A stretch of 64,000 nt of DNA from Nymphaea colorata (GCF_008831285.2 NC_045150.1:5964001-6028000), one strand, 5' to 3'; shown: positions 1 to 12,076, counted from the first letter of the stretch. The notes: generated by a model not told the origin, from the letters alone. Numbers and translations are program-made.

Positions 1-1147
1 TAAGCCTCCCCTGTTCACACGAGGAAGGAAACAACAGCTGATCAACTAGATGGCGCTGTCACCTCCAACATCTAATCACTGTGATACTGTACCGACAGCA
101 TCACAGATTGTTGTGGTTCCAACGAGCCCAAGCTCGACCGGAACCGAAGCCGGAGTTCGCCAGAATCACAAGTTTGCCGGCCGCCTATTTTTGAGACTTC
201 TGTTTCTGCGACAACAGAATATAGCTTTGCTCAGCAAACCATATCATCAAATCCGAACATCGGATAATTGCAAGAGCAGGCTCTTCATCTTCCTGACTTC
301 TGTGCGGTTCCAGCTAGCCATAGAACTCAGGAATCCAATTAGGGAATAAAAATCCGTAGACCTGCAAAGGAGGCTCTGTCTCTCGGCAGACCCAGCCCAT
401 GAACTGGAGACAGTTGCAGAAACAGTCTTTGTTCCGCGGCATACGCTGACTGCTCCAATCACCGCTTCACTCTCTCACTTGTTTTATTGCATTTCTGACT
501 TCGACACATTTTAAACAAGCTACAGCACGTCCAAGTCCGAGCTCCGTGGAGGAAGTTGCAGCCCTTGGAAGCTGCCCATGTCCATCGAATGTATTGATTT
601 GCGTTATCAAATGTATTGATTTGCATATAACATGTTGTAAATTTTATACTTGTTTTGATATAACATATTAAAAAAATAAGATATCATATAGCGGATTGAA
701 CAAATATAATAACCAAAACTAATTAGAGAAGACCAGGTAGAACAAACAGTTTGAACAGAACATAAACAAACACCAGACAAGACAGAAACATCAGACAGAA
801 TGGATAGATCGAACAGGACAGAAACAATCGTCAAATAGGACAGACGGAGCAGACACACATGAAACAAACGCCGGACAAGAAAAACGTCATGTTCTTAAAA
901 TCATCAAACGGCGGACAATGAACATCATTATACATGAAAACAGGATAGTAGTGTAATGGACAAGACGTCATGTCTATCATATCTCAATGGACAACAATCA
1001 AACGACCTCTAAAGAATCCACTTGGCCCCAAGAAGGGGCATGCCCTTAGATACAGAATATTTCATCATATTTATGACATATATTTATGTAAAATTATCGT
1101 GCAAAGATAACGTAAATCACCCCACTGAAAATTATGTCGATTTTCAG
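1..1147. other. Left flank beyond the OPCL1-like gene
   Basis: Apart from the small candidate ORF at 314-442, no gene is supported. From about 725 to 1000 the + strand is rich in degenerate repeats of GACAGA, GAACAG and CAGACA words, which resembles decayed transposon sequence. The 3' untranslated region of the OPCL1-like gene must lie in the last few hundred bases. Confidence 0.5.
314..442 (-). CDS. Candidate 42-residue small ORF or terminal exon, unrecognised
   Basis: ATG at 442 to TAG at 314. The translation contains several cysteines near the start (CFCNC) and ends with aromatic-rich text (FLFPNWIPEFYG). The frame stays open upstream to about 457, and an AG at the TCAGCG boundary could act as a splice acceptor, so it may instead be the last exon of a gene. 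I do not recognise the family. Its composition looks less random than nearby frames, but at this length that is weak evidence. Confidence 0.15.
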   Translation of the reverse strand: MPRNKDCFCNCLQFMGWVCRETEPPLQVYGFLFPNWIPEFYG

Positions 1148-4100
1148 TTAGAGACAAGAAGTTGCAATCTTGATGAGATCTTTCCTCAATATTTTTCCGG
1201 ATGGAGTCCTCGGTATGCTACCAACAAATGACACTTTTCGAACTTTCTTGTATGGAGCAACCTGCGAATGAAAAATGCCATTAGGCCTTAAGAAGGCGTA
1301 ATTCCATTGCATTTTAGACTGCAATCCATGAAATGTGTCAATCTCAATAAAATTTAAGTTCAAAGATAAAAACTATGAAACTAAGAGGCTGTTTGGTTGG
1401 CAACAGTGACATGCTGCTACTACCAGCCTCGAAACAATAGGGCAAATTTATGAAACACCGTTACAAGTGGTTTCATGAATCTATCCATTTTTGGGGTCTG
1501 ATTCAAAGGACAGTAACAATGCATTACTATTGCCAAATGGCCTCGAACAGTCAAGTGAAGCAATGGGAGGCGGATCATACCTGGTTTGCAATGAATGTAA
1601 TGACTTCATCTTCTTCTAATACATCATCAGTTCCTTCTCTTCTTACAACATAAGCCAAAGGAATCTGCCCTGCTATTTCATCTGGAAACCTGGACCAAAC
1701 AAAACGTAAAAGCTCGATCCCATTGGACTCTCATTCAGTATCTATTTGATACAACGTACAGCAACCAATCCGGTAACTGAATCCCAGCAGTACTCCTTTT
1801 GAAAAGGTACCTTCAGTCTTTGAAACACTGTCATTCTTAATTAGGTTCAATATGACAGTTGTTTTTCTTGGAAAAATCGTAGGAAGTTAAAAAAAAAAAC
1901 AAATTGAAAAAGGAAAGGTCCTAAAAATATGTTACAAATGTGAAAATAAAAATCTAGTAACTAAAAAAATGTAGAAAAACAAAAAAAAATGAAAAATCGT
2001 GAATTTTTTTTCTCGTTTTTCACTCTGGCATTTTCCTCAAAAAAACGAATTTTTCCCCATTTTCGGCTGACATGTTTTTAAAACCTTTTTCATGTTTTTT
2101 CCAATAAAACTCGCTTGCTATGACATTATGTTTAGGACTTTGAAAAGGACTCTAAGTTGAAGCTATAATGAAAGAACTATATTTTGACTTCACAAAAAGA
2201 TCTCAAAGTAGGATTTTGCACCAAGAAACACCATCTAGAAATGGATTTAGAGTGCTACGAGGAGAAGTCAGCCATAAGATGGCCTTTTAAGGTAAATAAA
2301 TCAAAAAAAAATGAAGAACTATTTATGAAGTAAACCATTGTGCAGATTTTGCATTTTAATATATTTATGAAAGGATATTATGAAAATTAATTTTGACAAG
2401 AATTCTTATCGTCTTAAATATTTTATGGCACTTTTCACCACAACATCTGCAGCTAATGATTCCAAATGTTATATTCGATTGTTACTCCTACCCACGTGCT
2501 TTTTGTTACCCTGAATTAATTCAGCACCAAATTATACAGATGAAGCTTGATATGATAACTCATATACGAAGTAGTTCTATGAAGAAATCCATTTCTTAAT
2601 CTAGGTCCCAAACTCGCGCGCTTGAATCGAATATATCCATGGTAGCTTTTTGAACGAGAAGAAGAAGAAGAAGAAGAAGAAGAAGAAGAAGAAGAAGAAG
2701 AAGAAGAAGAAGAACGCTTACGGCACGACAGCTGCATCAATTATTTGGGGATGGGCAAGAAGCAGCGCCTCGAGCTCCGCGGGAGGAACTTGAAAACCTT
2801 TATATTTGATCAACTCTTTGAGCCTGTCGACAACGAACAAGTAGCCATCATTGTCGATATAACAGAGATCCCCGGTTTTAAGCCAGCCTTCCTCATCTAG
2901 TATCAGCTTCGTGGCCTCCGCGTTCGAATGGTAACCTGCATTATTCAATTCAGAAATAGTTCGTCAGTAAGGCTCTCCTCTTCTCTTTGAAAGAGATGAA
3001 AGACACAGGGCTTACATGCCAAATAACATAGTCCATGATTAATAAGTAAATATTTTCGCGTTGGACGATACGCCAGCTTAGGAGTTAAGATAAGAATCGA
3101 AACTGAAGCCTGTGGATCTAAAGAACTAAAGCATCTTGAGGTCAGATAAGATATATATATAATCTCATGTGAAACTCAAAAAATATTGAAATGTCTAGAA
3201 ACCATTAAACTACCTACCTTAGGCTGAAGGGCTCAGTACTCTAAAGGGGTGCTTGGACAAAGTAATTGTGAGTGTCTGATGAACTTGTCTTAAAAATTGG
3301 AGGATGTGTTCAATTCTTAGGACAGATTTAACAGACACCCACAAACTGTTCCTTTGCCCAAACGCCCCTTGTATGAAATAAAGGGAAGCTGAAAAAAATT
3401 TGACATGGTTTATAGAAACTCGAAGGGAATTGGTTCTTAATCTCAATTGAACCATCTAAAGAGTATAAAATCTTATACATACAAGGAAAAAATGAATGCC
3501 AAGATAGATATATACTTCCTGCAATATTGAAAAGGCAATTAAATGGATATTCATGAATTAAAAAGTGCCATGAGAAGATCCCAAGAAGGTCAGAAGAAGC
3601 AAAAATACATGCAAGAGAGAGAAAGGAGGAGGTGCGGGGACAGGGAGGAGGGAAGAAGCAGTTGGTGTCTTCAAAAATCCCATTGCAATGAAGCTAGACC
3701 CGGCTTCAGCTTCAGTCACACGTGATGACCCAGGTCGACGATAGGCAAATGGGGGTCTGTTGCAGTAAGTGAGTGGTCTTTCCTTCTGGAGGGAATTAAC
3801 ACTAATCTGGGACTAGAGCTACAGTGTGTGCGTTTTGGGGTTTTTCTCTTCTAAGTTGAACCAAGATGGTTGGAGTTTGGGATTAGAACTCCCAACTAGT
3901 GAAGTCAAAACCCTGAAGATGTCAAGTTTAAGGATGAAAATGAAAGAAGGGCCAAGACATCGCCGAAGAAATTAAGCATGATATTATCCTACGAGCAGTA
4001 GCCAAAGGTGAAAGCCACTTGAAAGGGGGCTAGCAAGCGCAGACATGAAGGGGCGCTAAGACAAGCAGGAATAAGCCTAGCAACCATCTTATTCTACAGG

Positions 4101-7100
4101 TAGGGTTGCACAATGATTAGTCAAGTTAGCTCGAGTTCAACTTGAACTCGCTCGTTAAAACTTGACTGGAACTTGATTTGTTTATAAGAGAGTTGAGTTC
4201 AATTTGAAATGCACAATTGAAAAGTGAAACCAATCAAGTTCAAGTTGTAAAAACTCGACTCGACTACATAATGAATGTTGAAATATAATGAAAGAATACT
4301 TAAACGAGTAACAACTAAATGAGTTAAACGAAATAAGAGTTTTAAAAAAAAAGGAGTTAAATGAGTCAAATTCGAGGTCGATGCTGCATTGTCGAGTTGA
4401 GATTGAACCTATTTTAGAGTTTTTTTATTTGAGTGGAGCTCGAGATGCCGACTTGGCTCATGTGCAGCCTTGTATATGGGGTGAGGAGGATTAAAGATAG
4501 ACTAAAAGTCAATCATATGAGAAGGTAGATCTGGGCATTGGCCAGGCTGACCCGATTAAGATGCCCATATTGAAGCCCGATTATCTAATCGAGCCGGCCC
4601 AAGACACAACCCATTAGTAATTGAACCAGGCCAGGCCGAGATGGAGTATCAGGCTTCAAGAAGAATCATTTGCCCAAGGCCCCAACAGCTCCAACTGATT
4701 ATTAACGGGTCAATCAGGGAGGGCCGAGTCACCTTTAAAATGGGTGCAAACATTTTTTTTTTCACATCTTTAAAATGTAATGGGGCTTACCAGGCTGCAA
4801 TAGGTGGGATTGTATTGTCCAAACCTGACTCGTAAAATTATCGGTCAGGCTTACGTCCGATGGGTCAGATACTCGGCCTGAGTATCAGGTACCTATTTGC
4901 AGCCCTACCTTGTGCTCAGCCTTATTTGTAATGGTCAGCCTTCTTAGGAATAAGGGCAAGGACAGCTGTAGCTGTATTGAAATCTTTCAGGTGCATAAAA
5001 GCTTTAATGTAAATTCCTCGAGAGAAGTGAAGGTATCCACCTACCAACAATCTCAGTAATGGTAAAAAAAAAAGAACTCAAGTAGAAACAATCAAGGATT
5101 GATGACTTGGCAGCCTTAAGACTATAGAATAGCCTTCTCATGGCTACACCGGGGGCCGCCTGGGCCGTGGCTCGGATGAGCGTGAGTGCAGGATAAAAAA
5201 AAATATTTAGTTTGGTTTGACCCATCGCTCCTCTTAACCCAACCGGCCACTCTTCTTGCTCAACCAGCAAACAGTTTGACCCACCTCTAAAAGAAATTCT
5301 GACTCCGCCCATGGCTATAAGGAATGGACACAGGAAAGGTGAGGTGAGGTGAGGGAGTTGTAAAAGTGACAAAGAAGACAAGATATCATCACCTCAAACA
5401 TTATGGTCATAAAAAAAAGGAAGGAAGGAATGTAATGGAGATGAACATTTGTAATGTGAGACAGCCTGTGAGTGAAAGAGAAAAATGTTTTGATTCCCCT
5501 AAAACACACCAAGATTGCTATCTCCCCAAGAGAGGAAGCAATTGCACTTCAACCTAACCACCCGACGGCGGCCCGTTTCCTTCGCCGGTGATATATATAT
5601 ATAATATATATATATATAGAAAGAGAGAGAGAGATAGATGGGCAATTGGCATGTGCTCCAAGTTGACAGAACGAGAGATAGACGTTTTGGCTTTTCAAGA
5701 AACAAGAGTAGCTTTCAAGGAAGACTTCACGTGAATTGATAAGATTCGATTCCCTCATGTTATGCCATTTAAGTTGTTTTTTTGTTTTGTGATTTAGATA
5801 CTAAAGTACATGTAGATTAATATATAAAGCTATAATTTCAAACATGCAATACGAGTTTTAGAAAAAGAAGTATTTTAGCCTTTGATTTAAAGATCGTATG
5901 TTGCCGTTCTAAAGTTTCATTTTTCACATATTTATAAGGCTCTAAAACAACATTGAAGAGCGTGTTGAAGTAAACTAAAAATATGAAAAACCATCAGTTC
6001 GTTTTTCTTTTCTACCTACCTTTCATGATGCATGGCCCCCGCAGCCAGAGTTCGCCTCTGCCGTTCTCGCCCAGCGCTCTGCCCGTCTCGGCGTCCACAA
6101 TCTTCGCCTCCATGTTGGGCGACAGCAACCCGGAGCTCCCGATCCGCTTGCTCTCTTCCACCGTGTCGGTTGATGACCCCATCCCCGTCGTCTCGGTCAT
6201 GGCGAAGCCCTGCAGCAGCGCCACCTGCGGGAACCTGGCCTCGAATTCCTGCACCACGTCTTGGCTGAGCGGCGCTCCGCCGCACAGAACCGTCTGCAGC
6301 GAGCTCATATCGTAGAGGTCGAGGGTTGGGCTCTTGGCTAGCGCCGCCACTAGCGGCGGCGCCAGCGGAAAGTACGTCACCCCGTAGCGCTCTATTGCGG
6401 TGGCGATGGACTCCAGGCCGGGCTCCGAGACGACGACGACGGTCGAGCCGGACGCCAGCGCCCCCAGCCCTAGTACCGTCAGGCCGTAGACGTGAAACAT
6501 GGGCACCCGACCGAGGAACGTCTGCGCGCCGTCGCTCAATCGGAATCTTTGCATTACCATGATGATCGTCGCTATGAGGCTCCGGTGAGACGAGGCGACC
6601 CCTTTGCTCCGCCCAGTGGTCCCGGAAGAGTACAGCAATGTCGCGGTGTCGCCCTGCCGGACAGCATCCCTCAGACCCTCCGTCGGCGTCGGCCACGCTT
6701 CGACGAGCTGCTGCATTGTAGCCGCAACCTTCACGTCCAGGCGGCCTCCACCATGCGAGTAATGACCCATCAGGACGATCGGCAGGCCGAGGCCGGCGAC
6801 TTTCGGGAGGAACTCGGGGGTGGTGAAGGCGAGGACCGGGCGGGAGTCGGATGCTTGTTGCCGGATCTCTTGCGTGGTGTTCAGGGGGTTGGCGGCAGTG
6901 AGGACAGCACCGAGGGATAGGACGGCGAGGCAGACGACGGGGAAGCGGACGGAGTTCGGGGAGATGAGGAGGACGACGTCGCCCCGGCGGACGCCAAGCG
7001 AGGAGAGGCCAGCGGCGAGGGACCGGACCATGGACCAGAGTCGAGGGTATGTGACCTTTTCGCCGGTCGTGGCGTCGATGAGGGCGACGTCGCCGGAGTG

Positions 7101-7250
7101 GGGGAGTGAGGCGACGAAGGTTGCCACGTCCAGATGATCCTCCATGGGGAGGGCGACGGGCTTCCGTTTGCTGTAAAAGATGCAATCCGAGGGGCAGAAG
7201 CCGCTTCTGTGTTTTATCAAGCGACATTCCGCCATTTCTCCTGCCTTCAT
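1148..7250 (-). CDS. OPCL1: 4-coumarate:CoA ligase-like / OPC-8:0 CoA ligase 1-like (four exons)
   Basis: Acyl-activating (AMP-forming) enzyme. OPCL1 relatives couple CoA to jasmonate precursors such as OPC-8:0 in peroxisomes. Exons in transcript order: 7250-6020, 2935-2722, 1689-1581, 1261-1148. All junctions are GT/AG with matching phases, giving 555 aa, the usual family length. Visible motifs: the AMP-binding P-loop [10 protein letters not shown] (residues 208-217), [10 protein letters not shown] (347-356), GELWLRGP (399-406), GWLKTGD with Asp433, and PRTPSGKIL with the catalytic Lys541. The N-terminal part ([23 protein letters not shown]) resembles the OPCL1/4CLL5 branch more than true lignin 4CL; that assignment is from memory of the family. 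The protein ends ATSCL, a PTS1-like tail. The start at 7250 lies just after a (GA)16 tract; an in-frame ATG at 7313 would add a repetitive Arg-Glu stretch, and ATG 7235 is also possible. Exon 1 is GC-rich, unlike its surroundings. Substrate is inferred. Confidence 0.9.
2658..2714 (+). repeat. (GAA)19 trinucleotide microsatellite, TTC on the transcribed strand
   Basis: Nineteen uninterrupted GAA units on the + strand, read as (TTC)19 in the OPCL1-like pre-mRNA. The first repeat base is position +8 of intron 2, directly after the GTAAGCG splice donor. Confidence 0.97.
2936..6019 (-). other. Intron 1 of the OPCL1-like gene, with transposon debris
   Basis: 3,084 bp intron between exons 1 and 2. 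It holds a MITE-like block near 4100-4485 whose ends begin AGGGTTGCAC and finish GTGCAGCCTT (imperfect inverted termini), with internal repeats of ACTCGAGTT-type words. A second GGGCC/CCAGGC-rich block at about 4520-4910 ends in TTTGCAGCCCTA. A short TA array lies at 5591-5619. No further coding exon is needed here, since exon 1 joins exon 2 in frame. Confidence 0.6.
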
Positions 7251-7254
7251 GACG

Positions 7255-7256
<2 letters not shown>

Positions 7257-7288
<32 letters not shown>
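7257..7288 (+). repeat. (CT)16 microsatellite in the 5' leader of the OPCL1-like gene
   Basis: Sixteen CT units on +, so (AG)16 in the minus-strand transcript, ending six bases before the chosen start codon at 7250. If translation began at the upstream in-frame ATG (7313), the repeat would code for alternating Arg and Glu. Confidence 0.95.
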
Positions 7289-7290
<2 letters not shown>

Positions 7291-7344
7291 GGTGGAGGTA
7301 CGAATAAGATCATTCTTGAAAGATCTAATATGAGATTTTACAGC

Positions 7345-7608
7345 TTATTTGGAGTCCTTTTGAAATTCGATAGCTTTAAATGATAGAATGGGAGGGAAGG
7401 ATATCTCAATTTCATTTGGAATCCTTTCAAAGCAATAAATATCATCCTCCTCTTCTTCTGGTCTGAGTTCCTCCTCTTCTTCACGTTCTTCAATGAATTT
7501 TGTCTTGTCAGCCACTTTACTCTCTTCATTCTTGTTATATGCACAAATTTGTGTGAAAAACACTGAAAGTGAGCTAAAAATAAAAATTACAGTTGTCCTG
7601 CCTCTCAT
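7345..7608 (-). CDS. Small upstream ORF with signal-peptide-like start (87 aa), doubtful
   Basis: An 87-codon ORF on the same strand as the OPCL1-like gene and just upstream of it. The first ~23 residues are hydrophobic after an Arg-containing start and finish at ...QICA, like a secretory signal peptide. Then comes a Lys/Glu-rich acidic middle and a hydrophobic C-terminus (FPPILSF). The acidic run comes from purine-rich low-complexity DNA. A TATA-like motif overlaps its ATG. It could be a small secreted protein, a leader ORF or chance; chance or leader is more likely. Confidence 0.2.
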   Translation of the reverse strand: MRGRTTVIFIFSSLSVFFTQICAYNKNEESKVADKTKFIEEREEEEELRPEEEEDDIYCFERIPNEIEISFPPILSFKAIEFQKDSK

Positions 7609-7613
7609 TTATA
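7606..7613 (-). promoter_or_regulatory. Candidate TATA box for the OPCL1-like gene
   Basis: Minus-strand TATAAATG. A start site about 30 bp downstream would give a leader of roughly 330 nt to the ATG at 7250. It overlaps the ATG of a small upstream ORF, so TATA use and that ORF's use from the same promoter exclude each other. Position-based inference only. Confidence 0.3.
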
Positions 7614-8814
7614 GCCTTAGTTCTTGTGCTTGGAGAGATGGATTTGAATAAATTCCAACAACCTCTCCTGCCGCTTCCAGTGGTGGCAGTTTTCATGTTA
7701 TATTATATTACATATATGGTTGTTTTATTTTTATTTTTTATTTTTATTACTATAGCAAACATATGATGAAAAAAATTAAATATATATATATATATATAAT
7801 ATGATGCTATTGAGGTGCGAGTCGAAAAGCAACACCCACATCCTCACCAACCAAGTTGGTGCTGCCACTTCTGTGACTATAGTAAGTGCCTATTTCTTTC
7901 TTGGTGAAGGGGTTTTGGTGTTTTCATTTATGACTACTTTTTGTTAATTCCAATGTAGCCGTTGCTTAGTATAGTGAAAACGACGAACAGTATTCAAATT
8001 ATTACAATTAATAATAAAAATCATTTAACGGAAAGAAATAGTCCAACTATAGTTGTATGCAATTGATCAACCTATTATTCAATATTAGTCGGCTCATTGA
8101 AGACGGAGAGAGAGAGAGAGCTATTATAATTAAAATTAGGGTGTTGGGGACATTATTATAAACAAATTAATTTTTTTTCGTTCATTTTCTTTACAAAGCT
8201 AAAAAAAATTATTTTTAACATTTCATATTTTTCCTTTACATCCAAAATTAATTTTTATGATTTTTTTCCTCCCATTTCCTTTTCTTTTTCTTTCCTTCCA
8301 TATCATTTCTTTTTCTTTCATTTATCTTTTATCATTTCAAGTGATTTCTTTTTCATCCATCGAAGCATAGCATTAATGAAAAAATAATGTAAAGGACCTC
8401 AAAAAACATGAACGTAGCCACTTGGGTGCGACCACTAGGTTTACTAAAGTTTCCATCTATGTAGCTGTCATTCATATCTGAACCAAATGAAGAACACACG
8501 GACAAAAAAGACTGGTTGGTTAAGGGCCCTCATTGTATATTTGAGGGACATTTTATAAGTAAATATACATAAAATTGGTGTTCATCAATACATAAATAAT
8601 GGACATTCATTTGGACAATTGCCGAAGCATGCTCATATGTGGCTCCACCCTTATTAAAAAAGAAACCTAACACAAGAGAGAGAGATGAATGAACTACATG
8701 TGAATGATTCCAACCCATGTATTTAACCAAAAAACTTGTTAATCAACTGTTTTAAGCATCCCTATATTTTGAATAACCAGTAGGAAATCTCACTGCCCAA
8801 GCAAGACCAAAAGC

Positions 8815-8925
8815 CAGGGGTGGAGCCATACATTTTTTTTATGAGGGGGTCGAATTAAAGTTTTTTATATTTTGACTACAACTGAAATATTATTTTTCAA
8901 AAATTTTATATAAAACAAGTGAAAT
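8815..8925 (+). mobile_element. Fragment of a CAGGGGTGGAGCC-ended MITE family
   Basis: Begins with CAGGGGTGGAGCCA and continues into an AT-rich body with TTTTCAAAAATTTTATATAA. The same start and body recur at about 56866-57044 and, without the left end, at about 55770-55890. Non-autonomous hAT-type elements with such ends are common in plants. Boundaries are approximate. Confidence 0.5.
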
Positions 8926-11359
8926 ACCATCCAAGTCTCGAGCAATGACAGGAAAGGATAGAGAGGCAGACCCGACACCTGAAGAAGTCTTGACCAGCAG
9001 CGATGAAGGAGAGAAAGAGCCACGTAAGGTTGATTGATGTCTTTTTTGCAATGGGGGAAGAGATAGGTTTTTCTTTTCCTTCTCAAATGAATTGGATTTA
9101 CATTAGAGTTCATTTTCCTTCCTTTCATTTTCCTTCAACCAAACAGGGCGTAAATCCTACAACAAATACATCTAAATTTAAAAAATTTCAATTGTTTTAT
9201 ATGAAAATTTTGAAAAATAATATTTGAGTCTCATAATTATGCCAATTATGCCTTGATGATAAGCACATCAATGACACCACAATAAATTAAAATACTCCAT
9301 CGGGAACACCACCATTCTTTGTCTCTCTCCCCAACACCATCATTATATGTCTTTCTCTGTTTCTCAGCTCCTCTCCATGTGCATTATGTAAATGCAACCC
9401 TTAGTTTCATGCAGAGACCATCTTTTGCGCTGCGCCAAATCTAGACAAAGACAAACTATTTACCTTCACCTCCTTCTTTTCTTGCGTTACAGTTACTTTG
9501 TTTTATGTGTTTCTTTTGTAAATTAACATCTCACCAACTCGTCGAGCATTTGTAGTTTTTTATCTTTATTGATATTTGTGTTGAATCGTTGTTGAGATTG
9601 AGACAGAGCCCTATCAATAGGCCTTTGCTATAACAAAGCCAAATTACCTACCTACCTAATGACTATCCGTGATATTAATGTTGCATTCCAGTAACAATAA
9701 GGTGAAGGGCTTGATGTCATTCTTAAAGTTTTTTTCTATTTTTGTTAAATTTGTGGCAGCTGAATTGATCGCATTTTGCTCTTTTGAAGTATAAATTTAA
9801 GTATTGGATTTATGGTATTTTCATTAAAGTTCCATATTTCAATGTTTGCAGATATATATATATATATTCCAATATTTGTGCATTTTTTATATTAACTTAG
9901 TTTAACTAACTGTTTGTCAACTAGCATTCAACTAAATTAATTTTTCAAGGAAACTTCCAAAACCAGGTTTCAATAAAAACCATGTTTTAAATGGGTTCAT
10001 CCAACGCTACCACATAAATGAAAAATAAAAAAAAAATGCACCTTGCGTCGCCATCGGCCACTGCCAGTGACCGCCAGTTCCACCAGTGGCACTTGCCCAC
10101 ACAAATTTTACTTCATTTCCATATTGATATTTCAATTTTTTTTTTCGACATGTGACTGCCTTTTAAAGTTTGAAATTTAAAATAGTGGTGCGCTGTGGCG
10201 AGGCCATTTCTAGGTTTTGCCACGGCCAGTGGCCCTGCTGGTTGATGCCAACAGAGAGTTGTCTGTTTTTGGATCTATTAATTCTTGTACCTTATTATTT
10301 TTTTAATTCTCTGTAATCTTACTGCCATTTATGAGTTTACCAAGAATACACTTCTCAGCCAACTAGAGAAAATCACACGGTATCACCATATCCTGCATTA
10401 GCCAAGGCAAAAGGAGGAACCCATCACTAAAGAATCATATAGAAAGCTTTCATTAATCATGAAGATGAAGCAGTGGCGGAAGCAAGTGTGGGCCACATGT
10501 GGGCAGCTGCCCACACGGAGCAGAAAAAACTTCCTACTGTTATATTGATATTTCTGAGCAGAAAAAAAAGCCGATTTAGCATAGTCGCGAGCTGCAGCTA
10601 CGTCTTGTTTCCTAACCTTGACAGCTTGGGGCTGCATTAATATGAAAAGGCTATGAACACGAAATAATCTTCCTACAATTTTATACAAAGCCTTTCAAGT
10701 TTCATCATCGCACAAAACCATCTAACCTCAGCTTTGGTATCACTGCAAGTATTTGCTTTATATCCTTAGCAACTGAAGAGAAGACCTCCTCCACATTGAA
10801 GTTTGGTTTGGCACTATGCATACCAAGGCCACTGTGTTAAAGCCAGAGAGATATAATCATATAAATAAGACGAAGCATGTGCAGTATATAAATAAGACTA
10901 AGCATGTACAGACAAGAAAGAACCAGAGAAATAACTCGGATCACAGTACCAAATGACATATATATCTACCCATGCCTAGTCTTGTGATGCCACCACAAAC
11001 TATAATTAGGATTAACACAGTGCTGAAGCCGAGTGGAGGTATAAAACGGACTTTTTCATCTTTATCAAGTTCATCTTATTCTGTTAGTGCCTTAGTAAAC
11101 AAGTCAAAATGAAGGATTTTTAGTGTTTTCTTTCCTCTTTAAACTAAGCAAGATTTGACTGCAAGTTCTTCGAACGATTTGTCTCATTACCAATAGATGG
11201 GCAGTTTAATCTCCTTATTCAAACGCAGAATTTTTCTCTCGATCCCATTTTCTGTCCCAAACATGCCACAACCTTTTGACGGGACAATTTATTCAAGATA
11301 AGTCATTCAGTAAACCTTATCTCAAGCCACTTGTCATGGAATGTTGTTCAAGTAAGCAG

Positions 11360-12034
11360 CTGAATGAATTAAACAAAACCTTAGCAGCTTCCTGTAGATA
11401 GCAGGTTGTATACATGTGTAACACACACATACACATCCACACCTATATATCTATTCATCTATTTGTGTGTGCATGTGCATGTGTGTGTGTGCTGAAATAA
11501 GAACAAGACAAGCCTGCAAGGTTGCTGAAACCTGATCCGCACAGGAAGAAAGAACAGCTCCTGTTCTATTCGTTTTTTAATGTTCAGCATCAACACATCT
11601 CAGCTAAACGAATTAAGCAAAACCTTATAGCAGCTTCTTGTAGATAGCAGGTTGCATGCATGTGCAACACACATACACATCCACATCTTTATATCTATTC
11701 ATCTATTTGTGTGGGCATGTGCATGTGTGTGCGTGTTCTGAAATATGGATAAGACAAGCCTGCAAGGTTGCTGAAACCTGATCTACACAGGAAGAAAGAC
11801 CATCTCCTGTTCTATTCATATTTTTAATATTCAGCATCAACACATTTCAGTAAAATGAATTAAACAAAACGTTATAGCAGCTTCTTGTAGATAGCAGGTT
11901 GTATACATGTGCAACACGCACACATACCCATACACATCAATACCTATATATCTATTTATCTATTTGTGTGTGCTGAAATAGGGAGAAGACAAGCCTGCAA
12001 GGCTGCTGAAACCTCATCTGCATAGGAGGAAAGA
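11360..12034 (+). repeat. Tandem array, ~246-bp unit, about 2.7 copies
   Basis: The word AGCAGCTTCYTGTAGATAGC recurs at 11383, 11629 and 11876 (spacings 246 and 247), followed each time by a (CA)/(TG)-rich part and the shared words ACAAGACAAGCCTGCAAGG and GCTGAAACCT. The third copy stops near 12034. No long ORF runs through the units. Confidence 0.93.
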
Positions 12035-12076
12035 TTTACGGATACTGCACACAATTGATGGCATTGACAATGGGAT

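Noticed and set aside
2516-2740. Ser-run protein at the GAA repeat
   Set aside because: The Ser run is just the translated TTC microsatellite in intron 2 of the OPCL1-like gene.
6016-7227. 403-codon frame overlapping OPCL1-like exon 1 in another phase
   Set aside because: Arg/Pro/Gly-rich shadow of a GC-rich exon. The alternative frame carries all ANL-family motifs.
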